NCBI RefSeq assembly: GCF_024733565.1
Contig: NZ_JANIOC010000001.1
Coordinates: 124,001-188,000, forward strand
Reading direction: 5' to 3'
DNA length: 64,000 nucleotides
DNA from: Rossellomorea sp. SC111
Lineage (GTDB): Bacteria; Bacillota; Bacilli; Bacillales; Bacillaceae_B
Below, one piece after another: positions 57,236 to 64,000 of the stretch. The position numbers were made by a program, and so were the translations under genes. The notes below the pieces were generated by a model. That model was given only the letters and a program-made list of their open reading frames with translations. It ran no database searches and was not told the DNA's origin. The first letter of the stretch is position 1, and each line of letters starts with the position of its first letter.

Positions 57236-57580
57236 ATGGAGGATTATTTAGCGAAATCTTTGGATGAATGGAAAGAGGATATTTCGGAGGTATTGGATCA
57301 AATCAATACAGATTATGAGGAAGTAAAAAAAGAACTGAAAGTCTATTCCTACAAATACGGCATTACAAAGCAGGTCATTCAGTCCACGGTGAATGAAGAA
57401 ATCATTGAAAATATCAGGGAAATGTATCATAAGCCATTTGAAGAAAAGTATAGTGAACTGAAAGAATACATGCGCGACTTGGATGAAAAAAGAAAAGTAT
57501 TTCAGATGTTTGTGAACAAAATTGATGAAGTGAAGCGAAAAGAATCCCCGAAAACCGATCTTGCTGCAGCTTATAAATAA
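57236..57580 (+). CDS. Small coiled-coil protein, function unknown
   Basis: 114 aa starting MEDYLAKSLDEWKEDISEVL. Almost wholly helical and highly charged, with heptad-like spacing (IREMYHKPFEEKYSELKEYM, KRKVFQMFVNKIDEVKRKE) suggesting a coiled coil. No signal or membrane segment. The second of two adjacent ATGs has the better spacing behind AGGAGGG. TATAAT at 57190-57195 could be its -10 box, without a clear -35. Divergent from sleB and followed by its own terminator. I do not recognise the family. Confidence 0.7.
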   Translation: MEDYLAKSLDEWKEDISEVLDQINTDYEEVKKELKVYSYKYGITKQVIQSTVNEEIIENIREMYHKPFEEKYSELKEYMRDLDEKRKVFQMFVNKIDEVKRKESPKTDLAAAYK

Positions 57581-57636
57581 AAAATCCGAACGAATTCGAT
57601 TTTCAATAAAGAATTTCGAATGATCGTTCGGATTTT
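57581..57636. terminator. Bidirectional terminator after the coiled-coil gene
   Basis: AAAATCCGAACGA and its complement enclose a ~30-nt loop that itself holds partly pairing TTCGA/TCGAA arms. It follows the coiled-coil gene stop and precedes the prsW 3' end. Confidence 0.88.
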
Positions 57637-57669
57637 CTTTTGATAAAAACACTTATTGTCACAGTCACT

Positions 57670-58353
57670 TTAAATGAGTTCTTTCTTCAATTCCCTCTTA
57701 TACTTCTTCTCTGTAAGCTGGTGGGCACTCTTCACTTTCTTTAATCCTAGCCACCATAAGAAAAACATAAACGGAACCATATAGTAAACCCAGTTTTTCT
57801 CAGCAAGGAAAATATAATTGTAGGTTCCATGTAACAAGATAGGAACTGAGATGGCTAGAAAAAGCCATTTATGCCTTTCTTCTCGAGATGAAAACTTGGC
57901 TTTTCCTAAATAGTATCCCATGATGACCCCGAAAAGGGCATGGCTAGAAACAGGGAGTACCGCCCTCCCAAACGCGTGTTCTACACCATTGGCGATCAAG
58001 TATAATATATTTTCTACGGTAGCGAACCCAAGAGAAACACTGGCCCCATATACAATCCCGTCGTATGGTTCGTTAAAGTCCACGTGCTGGAAGATGGCAA
58101 ACATCAAAATAAACCACTTGAAAAATTCTTCGAGGAACCCGGAAGAAATGAAGGCAGTAGACCAATTAGAGTCGATGATCCCCTCCACTTCCAGGACATA
58201 TTGTAAAAACATAATCGGAAAGGTAATAAGGGCCCCGTACATAAACGTTTTAAACACCAATGTAATGGGTTCGGCATCATATTGATCCCGTAAATAAAAG
58301 TAACTTAACAATGCTAATCCTGGTGCTATACCCGCTGATAAAATCACCAGCAT
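57670..58353 (-). CDS. prsW: Intramembrane protease PrsW
   Basis: Glutamic-type membrane protease; in B. subtilis it makes the first cut in RsiW to release SigW under envelope stress. 227 aa, seven or so membrane helices. Motifs: [17 protein letters not shown] (catalytic Glu pair), [18 protein letters not shown] (family E-N) and the histidines in [12 protein letters not shown] and LHGTYNY. C-terminal basic tail ([13 protein letters not shown]). AGAGG lies 6 bp before the ATG. Confidence 0.94.
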   Translation of the reverse strand: MLVILSAGIAPGLALLSYFYLRDQYDAEPITLVFKTFMYGALITFPIMFLQYVLEVEGIIDSNWSTAFISSGFLEEFFKWFILMFAIFQHVDFNEPYDGIVYGASVSLGFATVENILYLIANGVEHAFGRAVLPVSSHALFGVIMGYYLGKAKFSSREERHKWLFLAISVPILLHGTYNYIFLAEKNWVYYMVPFMFFLWWLGLKKVKSAHQLTEKKYKRELKKELI

Positions 58354-58439
58354 AAAAAGTCCTCTTTTCTTTCGGTTTTCTTAATCGTATCATGTTAATG
58401 TAGGATTGGAAATAGGAATTTAAATGGTTGGAGGAATGA

Positions 58440-59417
58440 ATGATGAAGAAAGATATTTTAGTCATACATACAGGCGGCACTATCTCGATGATGGAAGACG
58501 AACACACCGGAGCTGTTACGCCAGGAAAAGAAAACCCTCTTTCGGTACAGACATCCATCGTTTCAAATCTGGCAAATGTGACGGTCGAAGAAGCATTCCA
58601 TCTGCCTTCCCCTCATATTACGCCGGAGCATATGCATCAACTGAAAGAGATCATCGAAGAAAAGTATCAGGAAAGGCCATTCAACGGGGCCGTCATCACC
58701 CACGGTACAGATACACTGGAAGAAACAGCTTACTTCTTAGACTTGACCCTCTCCCTTCCCATCTCGATCGTCGTGACAGGGGCCATGAGATCAAGCAATG
58801 AAATAGGAGCCGACGGTTTATATAACCTGATATCATCTGTCCGGGTGGCGGCGGACGACAAATCCATGAACAAAGGGGTTTTAGTTGTCCTGAATGACGA
58901 GATCCACTCAGCGAAAAATGTGACCAAAACCCATACAAGCAATGTATCCACTTTCCAAAGTCCTCAGTATGGACCGATCGGAATCGTGACCAAAAGAGGT
59001 GTCCTCTTCCATCACCAGCCCACCTCGAACGAGCACTACGAGGTATGTGACATTTCCAAAAGGGTGACACTCATCAAGGCATACGCAGGGATGGATTCAA
59101 GTTTACTGAGGGCCATTAAAGCTCTTCAGTACGATGGGGTCGTCATTGAAGCATTGGGTCAGGGAAATCTCCCGCCGGGAACGGTGGCGGGGATAGAGGA
59201 ACTGTTAGAATCGAATATTCCCGTCGTATTGGTTTCCAGATGCTTCAACGGGATTGTCCAGGACATTTACGGATATTCCGGTGGTGGAAAACAACTGAAG
59301 GAAAAAGGGGTCATCTTCTCAAATGGACTAAATGGTCAAAAGGCCAGAATCAAGCTTGTGGTCGCCCTCTCCCAAATACATGATATGAAAGAATTGGAAG
59401 CGATTTTCAGAAACTAA
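58440..59417 (+). CDS. ansA: L-asparaginase, type I
   Basis: Hydrolyses asparagine to aspartate and ammonia. 325 aa. Both catalytic threonines are in place, IHTGGTISMMED near the N-terminus and VITHGTDTLEETAYFLD at about residue 85. TGAMRSSNEIGADG and the C-terminal domain follow. No signal peptide, so cytoplasmic. GGAGG stands 5 and 8 bp before two adjacent ATGs; either may be used. The only other plus-strand metabolic gene besides ypjC. Confidence 0.94.
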   Translation: MMKKDILVIHTGGTISMMEDEHTGAVTPGKENPLSVQTSIVSNLANVTVEEAFHLPSPHITPEHMHQLKEIIEEKYQERPFNGAVITHGTDTLEETAYFLDLTLSLPISIVVTGAMRSSNEIGADGLYNLISSVRVAADDKSMNKGVLVVLNDEIHSAKNVTKTHTSNVSTFQSPQYGPIGIVTKRGVLFHHQPTSNEHYEVCDISKRVTLIKAYAGMDSSLLRAIKALQYDGVVIEALGQGNLPPGTVAGIEELLESNIPVVLVSRCFNGIVQDIYGYSGGGKQLKEKGVIFSNGLNGQKARIKLVVALSQIHDMKELEAIFRN

Positions 59418-59432
59418 CAAACACTAAGAGTT

Positions 59433-59473
59433 TAAAAAAAGAAAGAGGCTCCTCTGTGAGCCTCTTTCTCCTT
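59433..59473. terminator. Bidirectional terminator between ansA and ypdA
   Basis: AGAAAGAGGCTC pairs perfectly with GAGCCTCTTTCT around a 6-nt loop. It is flanked by an A-run on one side and a T-rich stretch on the other. Confidence 0.93.
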
Positions 59474-59480
59474 CTTCATC

Positions 59481-60446
59481 CTATTTTTCCATACCAGTGA
59501 TGGATTCAGCAATCAGTCCTCCATGCAAACGACCGTTTTCAATAAAGATTTCATTGGCATTGTTTCCTGCAGCAATGACACCTGCAATATAGACGCCGTC
59601 TACATTTGTTTCCATCGTTTCAGGATTATGGGCAGGACGCCCGGTTTCCTTATCGATTTCTATTCCGATCTTCGTCAGGAAGCTGTGATCGGGATGATAG
59701 CCGGTCATGGCAAACACAAAATCACTCTTGACTTCTTTTTTTTCTCCATTAACGTCGTAAAGAACAGAATCCCCGGTTATTTCATCCACACATGCCTGAA
59801 ACTCCATCGTGACCTCACCGTTTCTTACGAGGGCATCAAAATTCGGGAGGATCCATGGCTTGACACTTTTGGAATATTCACTTCCACGGTATAAGACGGT
59901 GACTCTTGCCCCGGCTTTATTCAATTCAAGGGCTGCATCAACCGCCGAGTTTTTTCCTCCGATGACCACCACATCCGTGTCAAAAAAAGGATGTGCTTCT
60001 TTAAAATAGTGAAACACATGCTCTTGTCCCTCGCCAGGGATATCCATATAATTTGGATTATCGTAGTATCCGGTCGCGATGACAATCGACTTACTTTCGT
60101 AATGGCCCTTGGAAGTAGTCAGCGTAAAGATACCGTCGTGCTTTTCTACTTTATGGACGGTTTCAAACCGGTTGATTCTCAGCTTTTTACGCTTCGCGAC
60201 TTCTCGATAATACACCAATGCCTGATTCCTTCTAGGCTTATGTTCTTCAATGACAAAAGGTACATCACCGATCTCCAGCTTCTCACTCGACGAAAAGAAA
60301 GTTTGATGGGTAGGGTAGTGATAAATCGCATTGACGATATTCCCTTTTTCAATGATCAAAGGATTGATTCCTTTTTCTTTCAAACTAATGGCAGCAGACA
60401 ACCCGCACGGTCCTCCGCCTATAACAATGCATTCTTCCATTTTCAA
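59481..60446 (-). CDS. ypdA: Bacillithiol disulfide reductase YpdA
   Basis: NADPH- and FAD-dependent enzyme that reduces bacillithiol disulfide. 321 aa. FAD-binding VIGGGPCGLSAAISL with the Cys of the family, the hallmark YPTHQTFFSSSEKLEIGD, NADPH-binding VVIGGKNSAVDAALEL and C-terminal GVIAAGNNANEIFIENGRLHGG. Start: TTG at 60446 stands 9 bp behind AAGGAG; the ATG two codons later (60438-60440) is too far from it. Partner of bshA/bshB1 at 16-18 kb. Confidence 0.94.
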   Translation of the reverse strand: MKMEECIVIGGGPCGLSAAISLKEKGINPLIIEKGNIVNAIYHYPTHQTFFSSSEKLEIGDVPFVIEEHKPRRNQALVYYREVAKRKKLRINRFETVHKVEKHDGIFTLTTSKGHYESKSIVIATGYYDNPNYMDIPGEGQEHVFHYFKEAHPFFDTDVVVIGGKNSAVDAALELNKAGARVTVLYRGSEYSKSVKPWILPNFDALVRNGEVTMEFQACVDEITGDSVLYDVNGEKKEVKSDFVFAMTGYHPDHSFLTKIGIEIDKETGRPAHNPETMETNVDGVYIAGVIAAGNNANEIFIENGRLHGGLIAESITGMEK

Positions 60447-60631
60447 ATTCAGACACTCCTTCAATTCCTCTATCTGAATGGTCATGTTCATCCGTACACT
60501 TCAGATTATCAAAAAGTCTTTACTCAGTTATTATGGAATAAGATTGCGTCCAGGTCAAAAAGGAGCCCTCAGTGTATCGGGACCCAGACTCATATTATTA
60601 TTCCACCGGTGGGATAGAATGTGATTCCAAA

Positions 60632-60671
60632 AGAAAAAAGGGTGGGATGCCACACACCTCACCCTTTTTAG
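60632..60671 (-). terminator. Rho-independent terminator of gudB
   Basis: AAAAAGGGTG and its complement form the stem around a ~15-nt loop, followed on the minus strand by TTTTTTCTTTT. It lies 8 bp after the gudB stop. Confidence 0.88.
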
Positions 60672-60678
60672 TATATCG

Positions 60679-61956
60679 CTAAATCCAGCCTCTGAACCTG
60701 CAGGCTTCCGCCATTTTCCTTACACCAACCATATAGGCGGCGAGCCTCATATCCACTCTTCTTGTTTGGGACGTTTCATACACATTATTAAAAGAGCTGA
60801 CCAGGATCTTTTCAAGTTTCTCTTCCACTTCTTCTTCTGTCCAGTAATATCCTTGATTGTTTTGAACCCACTCGAAGTACGAAACCGTCACTCCACCTGA
60901 CGAAGCCAACACATCAGGTACCAGTAGAATACCGCGTTCAGTCAAAATCTTCGTCGCTTCTAATGTTGTTGGTCCGTTCGCAGCTTCGACGACGATACTT
61001 GCCCTGATATTGTGGGCATTCTTATCCGTGATTTGATTTTCAATGGCTGCAGGCACAAGAATGTCACAATCAAGCTCCAGCAGTTCTTCATTGGTGATCG
61101 TATTATTGAACAACTTCGTGACCGTTCCAAAGCTGTCGCGTCTATCCAGCAAATAATCGATGTCCAATCCGTCCTCATCGTGCAGGCCGCCGTAAGCATC
61201 AGATATCCCGATCACCTTCGCACCGGCGTCATGCATGAATTTAGCAAGGAAGCTTCCCGCATTTCCGAAACCTTGAACGACCACCCTTGCCCCTTCGAGT
61301 TTGATTCCCTTTTTCTTCGCCGCTTCATGGATACAGATCGTCACCCCTTTGGCAGTTGCCGTTTCACGGCCGTGGGATCCTCCCAGCACCAACGGTTTCC
61401 CGGTAATGAAACCTGGAGAATTGTATTCATCAATACGACTGTATTCATCCATCATCCACGCCATGATTTGCGAGTTTGTGAAAACATCCGGTGCAGGAAT
61501 GTCTTTAGAAGGTCCGACAATTTGGCTGATGGCACGCACATATCCACGGCTTAAACGCTCCAGCTCTCTAAATGACATATCCCGGGGATCACAGATGATC
61601 CCGCCTTTACCTCCCCCATATGGAAGGTCGACGATTCCGCATTTCAAGCTCATCCATATGGAAAGTGCCTTAACTTCCTTCTCCGAAACGTTCGGATGAA
61701 ACCTGATCCCGCCCTTTGTCGGTCCAACCGCATCATTGTGCTGGGCACGATAGCCCGTAAACACCTTTACTTTTCCATCGTCCATCCGGACTGGTATTTT
61801 AACTGTTAACATACGAATTGGTTCTTTTAATAATTCATAAACTTCTTCTGAATACCCTAATTTATCGAGCGCAAGATGAATAACCGTTTGTGTAGATTTC
61901 AACACATCATGCTGCTCCGGTGCTTGGTGATTTTCTTTCCCCTTTTCGGCTACCAT
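60679..61956 (-). CDS. gudB: Glutamate dehydrogenase (catabolic, GudB/RocG type)
   Basis: NAD-dependent oxidative deamination of glutamate to 2-oxoglutarate. 425 aa. Catalytic region [16 protein letters not shown] with the key Lys, [29 protein letters not shown] site [15 protein letters not shown] and C-terminal [22 protein letters not shown]-like end. The short duplication that inactivates gudB in B. subtilis 168 is absent near [11 protein letters not shown], so it should be active. Start at 61956 with GGGAGG. Position after ypdA is that of gudB; a cre site upstream suggests rocG-like carbon control. Confidence 0.95.
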   Translation of the reverse strand: MVAEKGKENHQAPEQHDVLKSTQTVIHLALDKLGYSEEVYELLKEPIRMLTVKIPVRMDDGKVKVFTGYRAQHNDAVGPTKGGIRFHPNVSEKEVKALSIWMSLKCGIVDLPYGGGKGGIICDPRDMSFRELERLSRGYVRAISQIVGPSKDIPAPDVFTNSQIMAWMMDEYSRIDEYNSPGFITGKPLVLGGSHGRETATAKGVTICIHEAAKKKGIKLEGARVVVQGFGNAGSFLAKFMHDAGAKVIGISDAYGGLHDEDGLDIDYLLDRRDSFGTVTKLFNNTITNEELLELDCDILVPAAIENQITDKNAHNIRASIVVEAANGPTTLEATKILTERGILLVPDVLASSGGVTVSYFEWVQNNQGYYWTEEEVEEKLEKILVSSFNNVYETSQTRRVDMRLAAYMVGVRKMAEACRFRGWI

Positions 61957-62016
61957 GTATGTAAACCTCCCAGTATCCTTCACTGTTTAGCAGAACCTCG
62001 TCCGCTTTCATGACAT

Positions 62017-62044
62017 AGTATACACGTTTGATTTCCACTTGCAA
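62017..62044 (-). promoter_or_regulatory. SigA-type promoter of gudB
   Basis: On the minus strand TTGCAA and TATACT are separated by 16 bp, with a TG just before the -10 box. It leaves about 55 bp of leader before the start codon. Confidence 0.7.
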
Positions 62045-62073
62045 AGAAGGAAAATTCAATATGGAGTATTTTT

Positions 62074-62088
62074 TTGAAAACGCTGTCA
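62074..62088. promoter_or_regulatory. CcpA binding site (cre) upstream of gudB
   Basis: TTGAAAACGCTGTCA fits the consensus WTGNAANCGNWNNCW at every fixed position. Its near edge lies about 30 bp upstream of the -35 box. Sites there often mediate CcpA activation rather than roadblock repression, though both are possible. Confidence 0.65.
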
Positions 62089-62094
62089 TTATAG

Positions 62095-62213
62095 AAAAGC
62101 GGAGGCGGCTCGTTTAGAGGCGACAAGCATAAGGCAAAGCGGACGGAAAGGCGTTCTTTGCCTTTTGGCAGGTTTGACTTATGACCTCGAGCCTCTAGCC
62201 GCCGGAGCTGGAC
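62095..62213 (+). repeat. Solo copy of the inner repeat module (copy C)
   Basis: 119 bp from AAAAGCGGAGGCGGCT to AGCCGCCGGAGCTGGAC, the same ends as the inner modules at 31651-31772 and 35983-36106. The outer module is absent. The stem-forming middle parts differ from those copies (AGAGGC with GCCTCT; GGCAAAG with CTTTGCC) but keep pairing. Confidence 0.85.
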
Positions 62214-62234
62214 ACATCTAAAAGCTCCAAACCC

Positions 62235-62266
62235 AAAAAGCACTCCCAGGAATGCCCCGAGAGTGC
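62235..62266 (-). terminator. Rho-independent terminator of mecB
   Basis: On the minus strand GCACTCTCGGGG pairs with CCTGGGAGTGC (one or two mismatches) around CATT and is followed by TTTTTGGG. It lies about 70 bp past the mecB stop. Confidence 0.75.
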
Positions 62267-62334
62267 AAGAAGACGATTTTAAGCGTAAGAGGTATAATTA
62301 AAGGGGGTAAAGATTCACTATCAGGACCATCGAG

Positions 62335-62919
62335 TCAAAAATAATACAATATCTTTTCGATGGAATCCTTTAGTAACACAACTCGGCCATATTCCATCAG
62401 GACATGCTTTGTGATCATTGAATGTTGACCATATTCGGCGCAAATCGCTTCCAGTATGGAGCTGTCGCCTTCAAGCAAATTCTCTATAAGCAGGTAATAT
62501 TTTTTTTCAAAGCAAACAATACTGCATTGACTGAGGGAATGGCTCAGCTTTCCCATTTTATTGATCCGTTTAAGGAGGTTGAGTAAGTCCTCGAAATCAT
62601 CGAAATACACGAGAACATCGTGATCATTCATGGATTTCATCATTTCGGTACCTTCGTCCCAGTCGGAAAAGTCATCTTCTGATTCTAACGTGAGGATCAA
62701 GCAGATTTCCTGATCATCAAATGATTCGATCTCCACTGTGATTTCCATTTGCGTTTCGATGCCGAACTTCCCTTGTACTTCATCTAACATATCTTCGAAC
62801 AGATCATGCCACATATAGGAATCTTTCCATTGGTCTTGTTCAAATAAGCCTTTTTGTTCTAACTCTTCTACACTGATGGAAAATTTTATTTTATTGTCCG
62901 AAATTCTTTCGAGCTTCAT
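62335..62919 (-). CDS. mecB: Adaptor protein MecB (YpbH, MecA family)
   Basis: 194 aa ClpC adaptor of the MecA type. The N-terminal substrate-binding domain starts MKLERISDNKIKFSISVEEL. An acidic linker (ESEDDFSDWDEGTEMM) leads to the C-terminal ClpC-binding domain (about 100-194, VLVYFDDFEDLLNLLKRI). Called MecB/YpbH rather than MecA from its position after gudB. Targets are unknown for the paralogue. Start at 62919 with AGGGGG upstream. Confidence 0.9.
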   Translation of the reverse strand: MKLERISDNKIKFSISVEELEQKGLFEQDQWKDSYMWHDLFEDMLDEVQGKFGIETQMEITVEIESFDDQEICLILTLESEDDFSDWDEGTEMMKSMNDHDVLVYFDDFEDLLNLLKRINKMGKLSHSLSQCSIVCFEKKYYLLIENLLEGDSSILEAICAEYGQHSMITKHVLMEYGRVVLLKDSIEKILYYF

Positions 62920-62990
62920 CTTCGTACCCCCTAGAGTGTGACGATTTATCATCATACTATGTAAGGGGCAAAAAACAGTGCATACTCCAC

Positions 62991-63902
62991 TTATAATTTA
63001 CTTTTGAGCCAAATTTCCCATTCCGATTTGGATTGTCCCACGATGTGTTCATCAAATTCTGCTTTTATGTCTTTGGACAGATGATCAACCGCAAATCCTC
63101 CCATCCCGATCACGAGATCCTTCCGCTCTTTTTTTAAGGACGTAACGAGGGAAAGAAGATTATCAACATTTTCAAGCAGTGTGCATGAGAAAAATAAGAA
63201 CTTTGGATTCACTTCATCCAATACGATATCAATATCATTCTCTTTTATGCTCGATCCCAGATAGATGACTTCAAATCCCTTTCTTCGTACATAAAGGGTG
63301 AAAATCAATAATCCTAATTCATGCCATTCTCCAGGGCCACAGACAGCCACTACCTTGGGTAATATCCCATTATGCGGGAATGAATGCATGATGATGCCAA
63401 TTCGGGACCTGAGGATGGAAGTGGCAAAATGCTCATGGGCAGTCGTAATTTCATCATTTTCCCATAAATCCCCGATCCTTACCAGCAGGCTTCCGAGAAT
63501 GTCGATGACCACCTTGTCAATGGTATACACCGAAAACGACTGGTTAATCAATTCATGTGCTTTTGTTTCATCAAAACTCAGTAAAGCCTTTAAGAGATCA
63601 TCGGAAATCGTTTGGGTGCGATCCTTTTGTTCAGAGGATGTGATTTCATTCTCTTCAAGTTCCTGTTTGTCCAGTAACACAACGGCCTGACTGATGGTAA
63701 AGCCTTGATCGACCTTTTCAACTAGCCATTTTAATATATTTAAATGCTGTTCGGTATACAAACGGTGCCCGGATTCATTCCGCACTGGTGCAATGATCTG
63801 ATACCTTCTCTCCCATGCCCTCAATGTTCCCGGTTGAATCCCTAAAATGGTAGACACAGCTTTAATATTGTATTTGCCTTCCAACTTCTTATCATTGCTC
63901 AT
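62991..63902 (-). CDS. MerR-family regulator with cobalamin-binding domain (CarH/LitR-like)
   Basis: 303 aa in three parts. A MerR winged helix (about 11-80) has the recognition region GIQPGTLRAWERRYQII and the GHRLYTEQHL wing. A four-helix bundle (about 95-180) carries W147-x9-E157-H158. A Rossmann domain (about 182-303) carries E192-x-H194-x2-G197, then FFSCT and GMGGF. These match the adenosylcobalamin pocket of CarH/LitR, with His194 as lower ligand, so B12- and light-controlled repression is likely. Position 148, a His in Thermus CarH, is Glu here. Carotenoid genes, the usual targets, are not in view. Upstream region holds a promoter. Confidence 0.85.
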   Translation of the reverse strand: MSNDKKLEGKYNIKAVSTILGIQPGTLRAWERRYQIIAPVRNESGHRLYTEQHLNILKWLVEKVDQGFTISQAVVLLDKQELEENEITSSEQKDRTQTISDDLLKALLSFDETKAHELINQSFSVYTIDKVVIDILGSLLVRIGDLWENDEITTAHEHFATSILRSRIGIIMHSFPHNGILPKVVAVCGPGEWHELGLLIFTLYVRRKGFEVIYLGSSIKENDIDIVLDEVNPKFLFFSCTLLENVDNLLSLVTSLKKERKDLVIGMGGFAVDHLSKDIKAEFDEHIVGQSKSEWEIWLKSKL

Positions 63903-63936
63903 AAATAGTCCCCCAAGTATTTCTCATCTCTCTAAA

Positions 63937-63966
63937 ATTATAACCCGAGAAACCTCATTGTGTAAA
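63937..63966 (-). promoter_or_regulatory. SigA-type promoter of the CarH-like gene
   Basis: On the minus strand TTTACA and TATAAT are separated by 18 bp, with the -10 box about 35 bp before the ATG. TAC direct repeats overlap the -35 box (63961-63980), a possible self-binding site. Confidence 0.65.
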
Positions 63967-64000
63967 ATTTGTATAGGTAATGGATAACATTTGTTCATTT

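Larger units (their letters stand above)
61957..62334. other. Gap between gudB and mecB
   Basis: About 380 bp with no gene. In order from gudB it holds a promoter (62017-62044), a cre-like operator (62074-62088), a solo inner repeat module (62095-62213) and a terminator for mecB (62235-62266). Confidence 0.75.

Overview
The window is a 64 kb stretch of chromosome from an endospore-forming, bacillithiol-making, menaquinone-respiring member of the Bacillaceae. Gene order follows, almost gene for gene, the B. subtilis segment from ponA to mecB/ypbH. Protein sequences are clearly Bacillus-like but diverged from B. subtilis, and I do not assign a species. Nearly all genes lie on the minus strand; plus-strand exceptions are ponA (cut by the left edge), ypjC, ypzI, a small coiled-coil gene and ansA. 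Start codons were chosen from Shine-Dalgarno (SD) spacing, gene overlaps and family N-termini. Several are GTG or TTG.

Layout. 0-4 kb: the 3' part of ponA, facing ypoC-nth-dnaD. 4.4-11.6 kb: asnS, aspB, ypmB, ypmA, a secreted ComEC-like pseudoenzyme and dinG. 11.7-19.7 kb: panD-panC-panB, birA-cca-bshA-bshB1-mgsA-dapB-mazG. 19.8-28.7 kb: ypjC, a YugP-type protease, ypjB-ypjA, qcrABC, ypiF, ypiB-ypiA and an amidohydrolase-like orphan. 28.8-35.8 kb: aroA, tyrA, hisC, aroH, aroB, aroC. 36.3-41.8 kb: cheR, ndk, hepT-menG-hepS, mtrB-folE, hbs. 42.4-53.7 kb: spoIVA, yphF-yphE, gpsA-der, the seaA/YIEGIA/capping operon, ypzI, fni, a ypfD-type S1 protein, an acyltransferase and cmk. 53.8-64 kb: ypfB, ypfA, ypeB-sleB, prsW, ansA, ypdA, gudB, mecB, and a MerR regulator with a cobalamin-binding domain.

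How genes work together. Shikimate, chorismate, tyrosine and histidine enzymes sit in the aro block. hepS-menG-hepT makes menaquinone, which feeds the qcrABC menaquinol:cytochrome c reductase. bshA, bshB1 and ypdA build and recycle bacillithiol. spoIVA, ypjB, seaA, YIEGIA, ypeB and sleB serve spore assembly and germination. cheR and a PilZ protein (ypfA) point to motility.

Departures from the standard plan. (1) The six trp genes normally found between aroH and hisC are absent, leaving about 36 bp, although the trp regulator TRAP (mtrB) is kept. (2) Two roughly 250-bp composite repeats in inverted orientation bracket aroC-aroB-aroH-hisC. Each looks like one palindromic repeat nested in another, and solo forms of both modules occur elsewhere in the window. 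The stems of the inner module differ between copies but stay paired. (3) The last gene encodes a CarH/LitR-like protein that keeps the W-x9-EH and E-x-H-x2-G cobalamin motifs of B12 photoreceptors. (4) A full-match CcpA operator lies just upstream of the glutamate dehydrogenase promoter. (5) Two Bacillaceae orphans look like enzymes that have lost their metal ligands. I found no rRNA, tRNA, CRISPR, prophage or intact insertion sequence.
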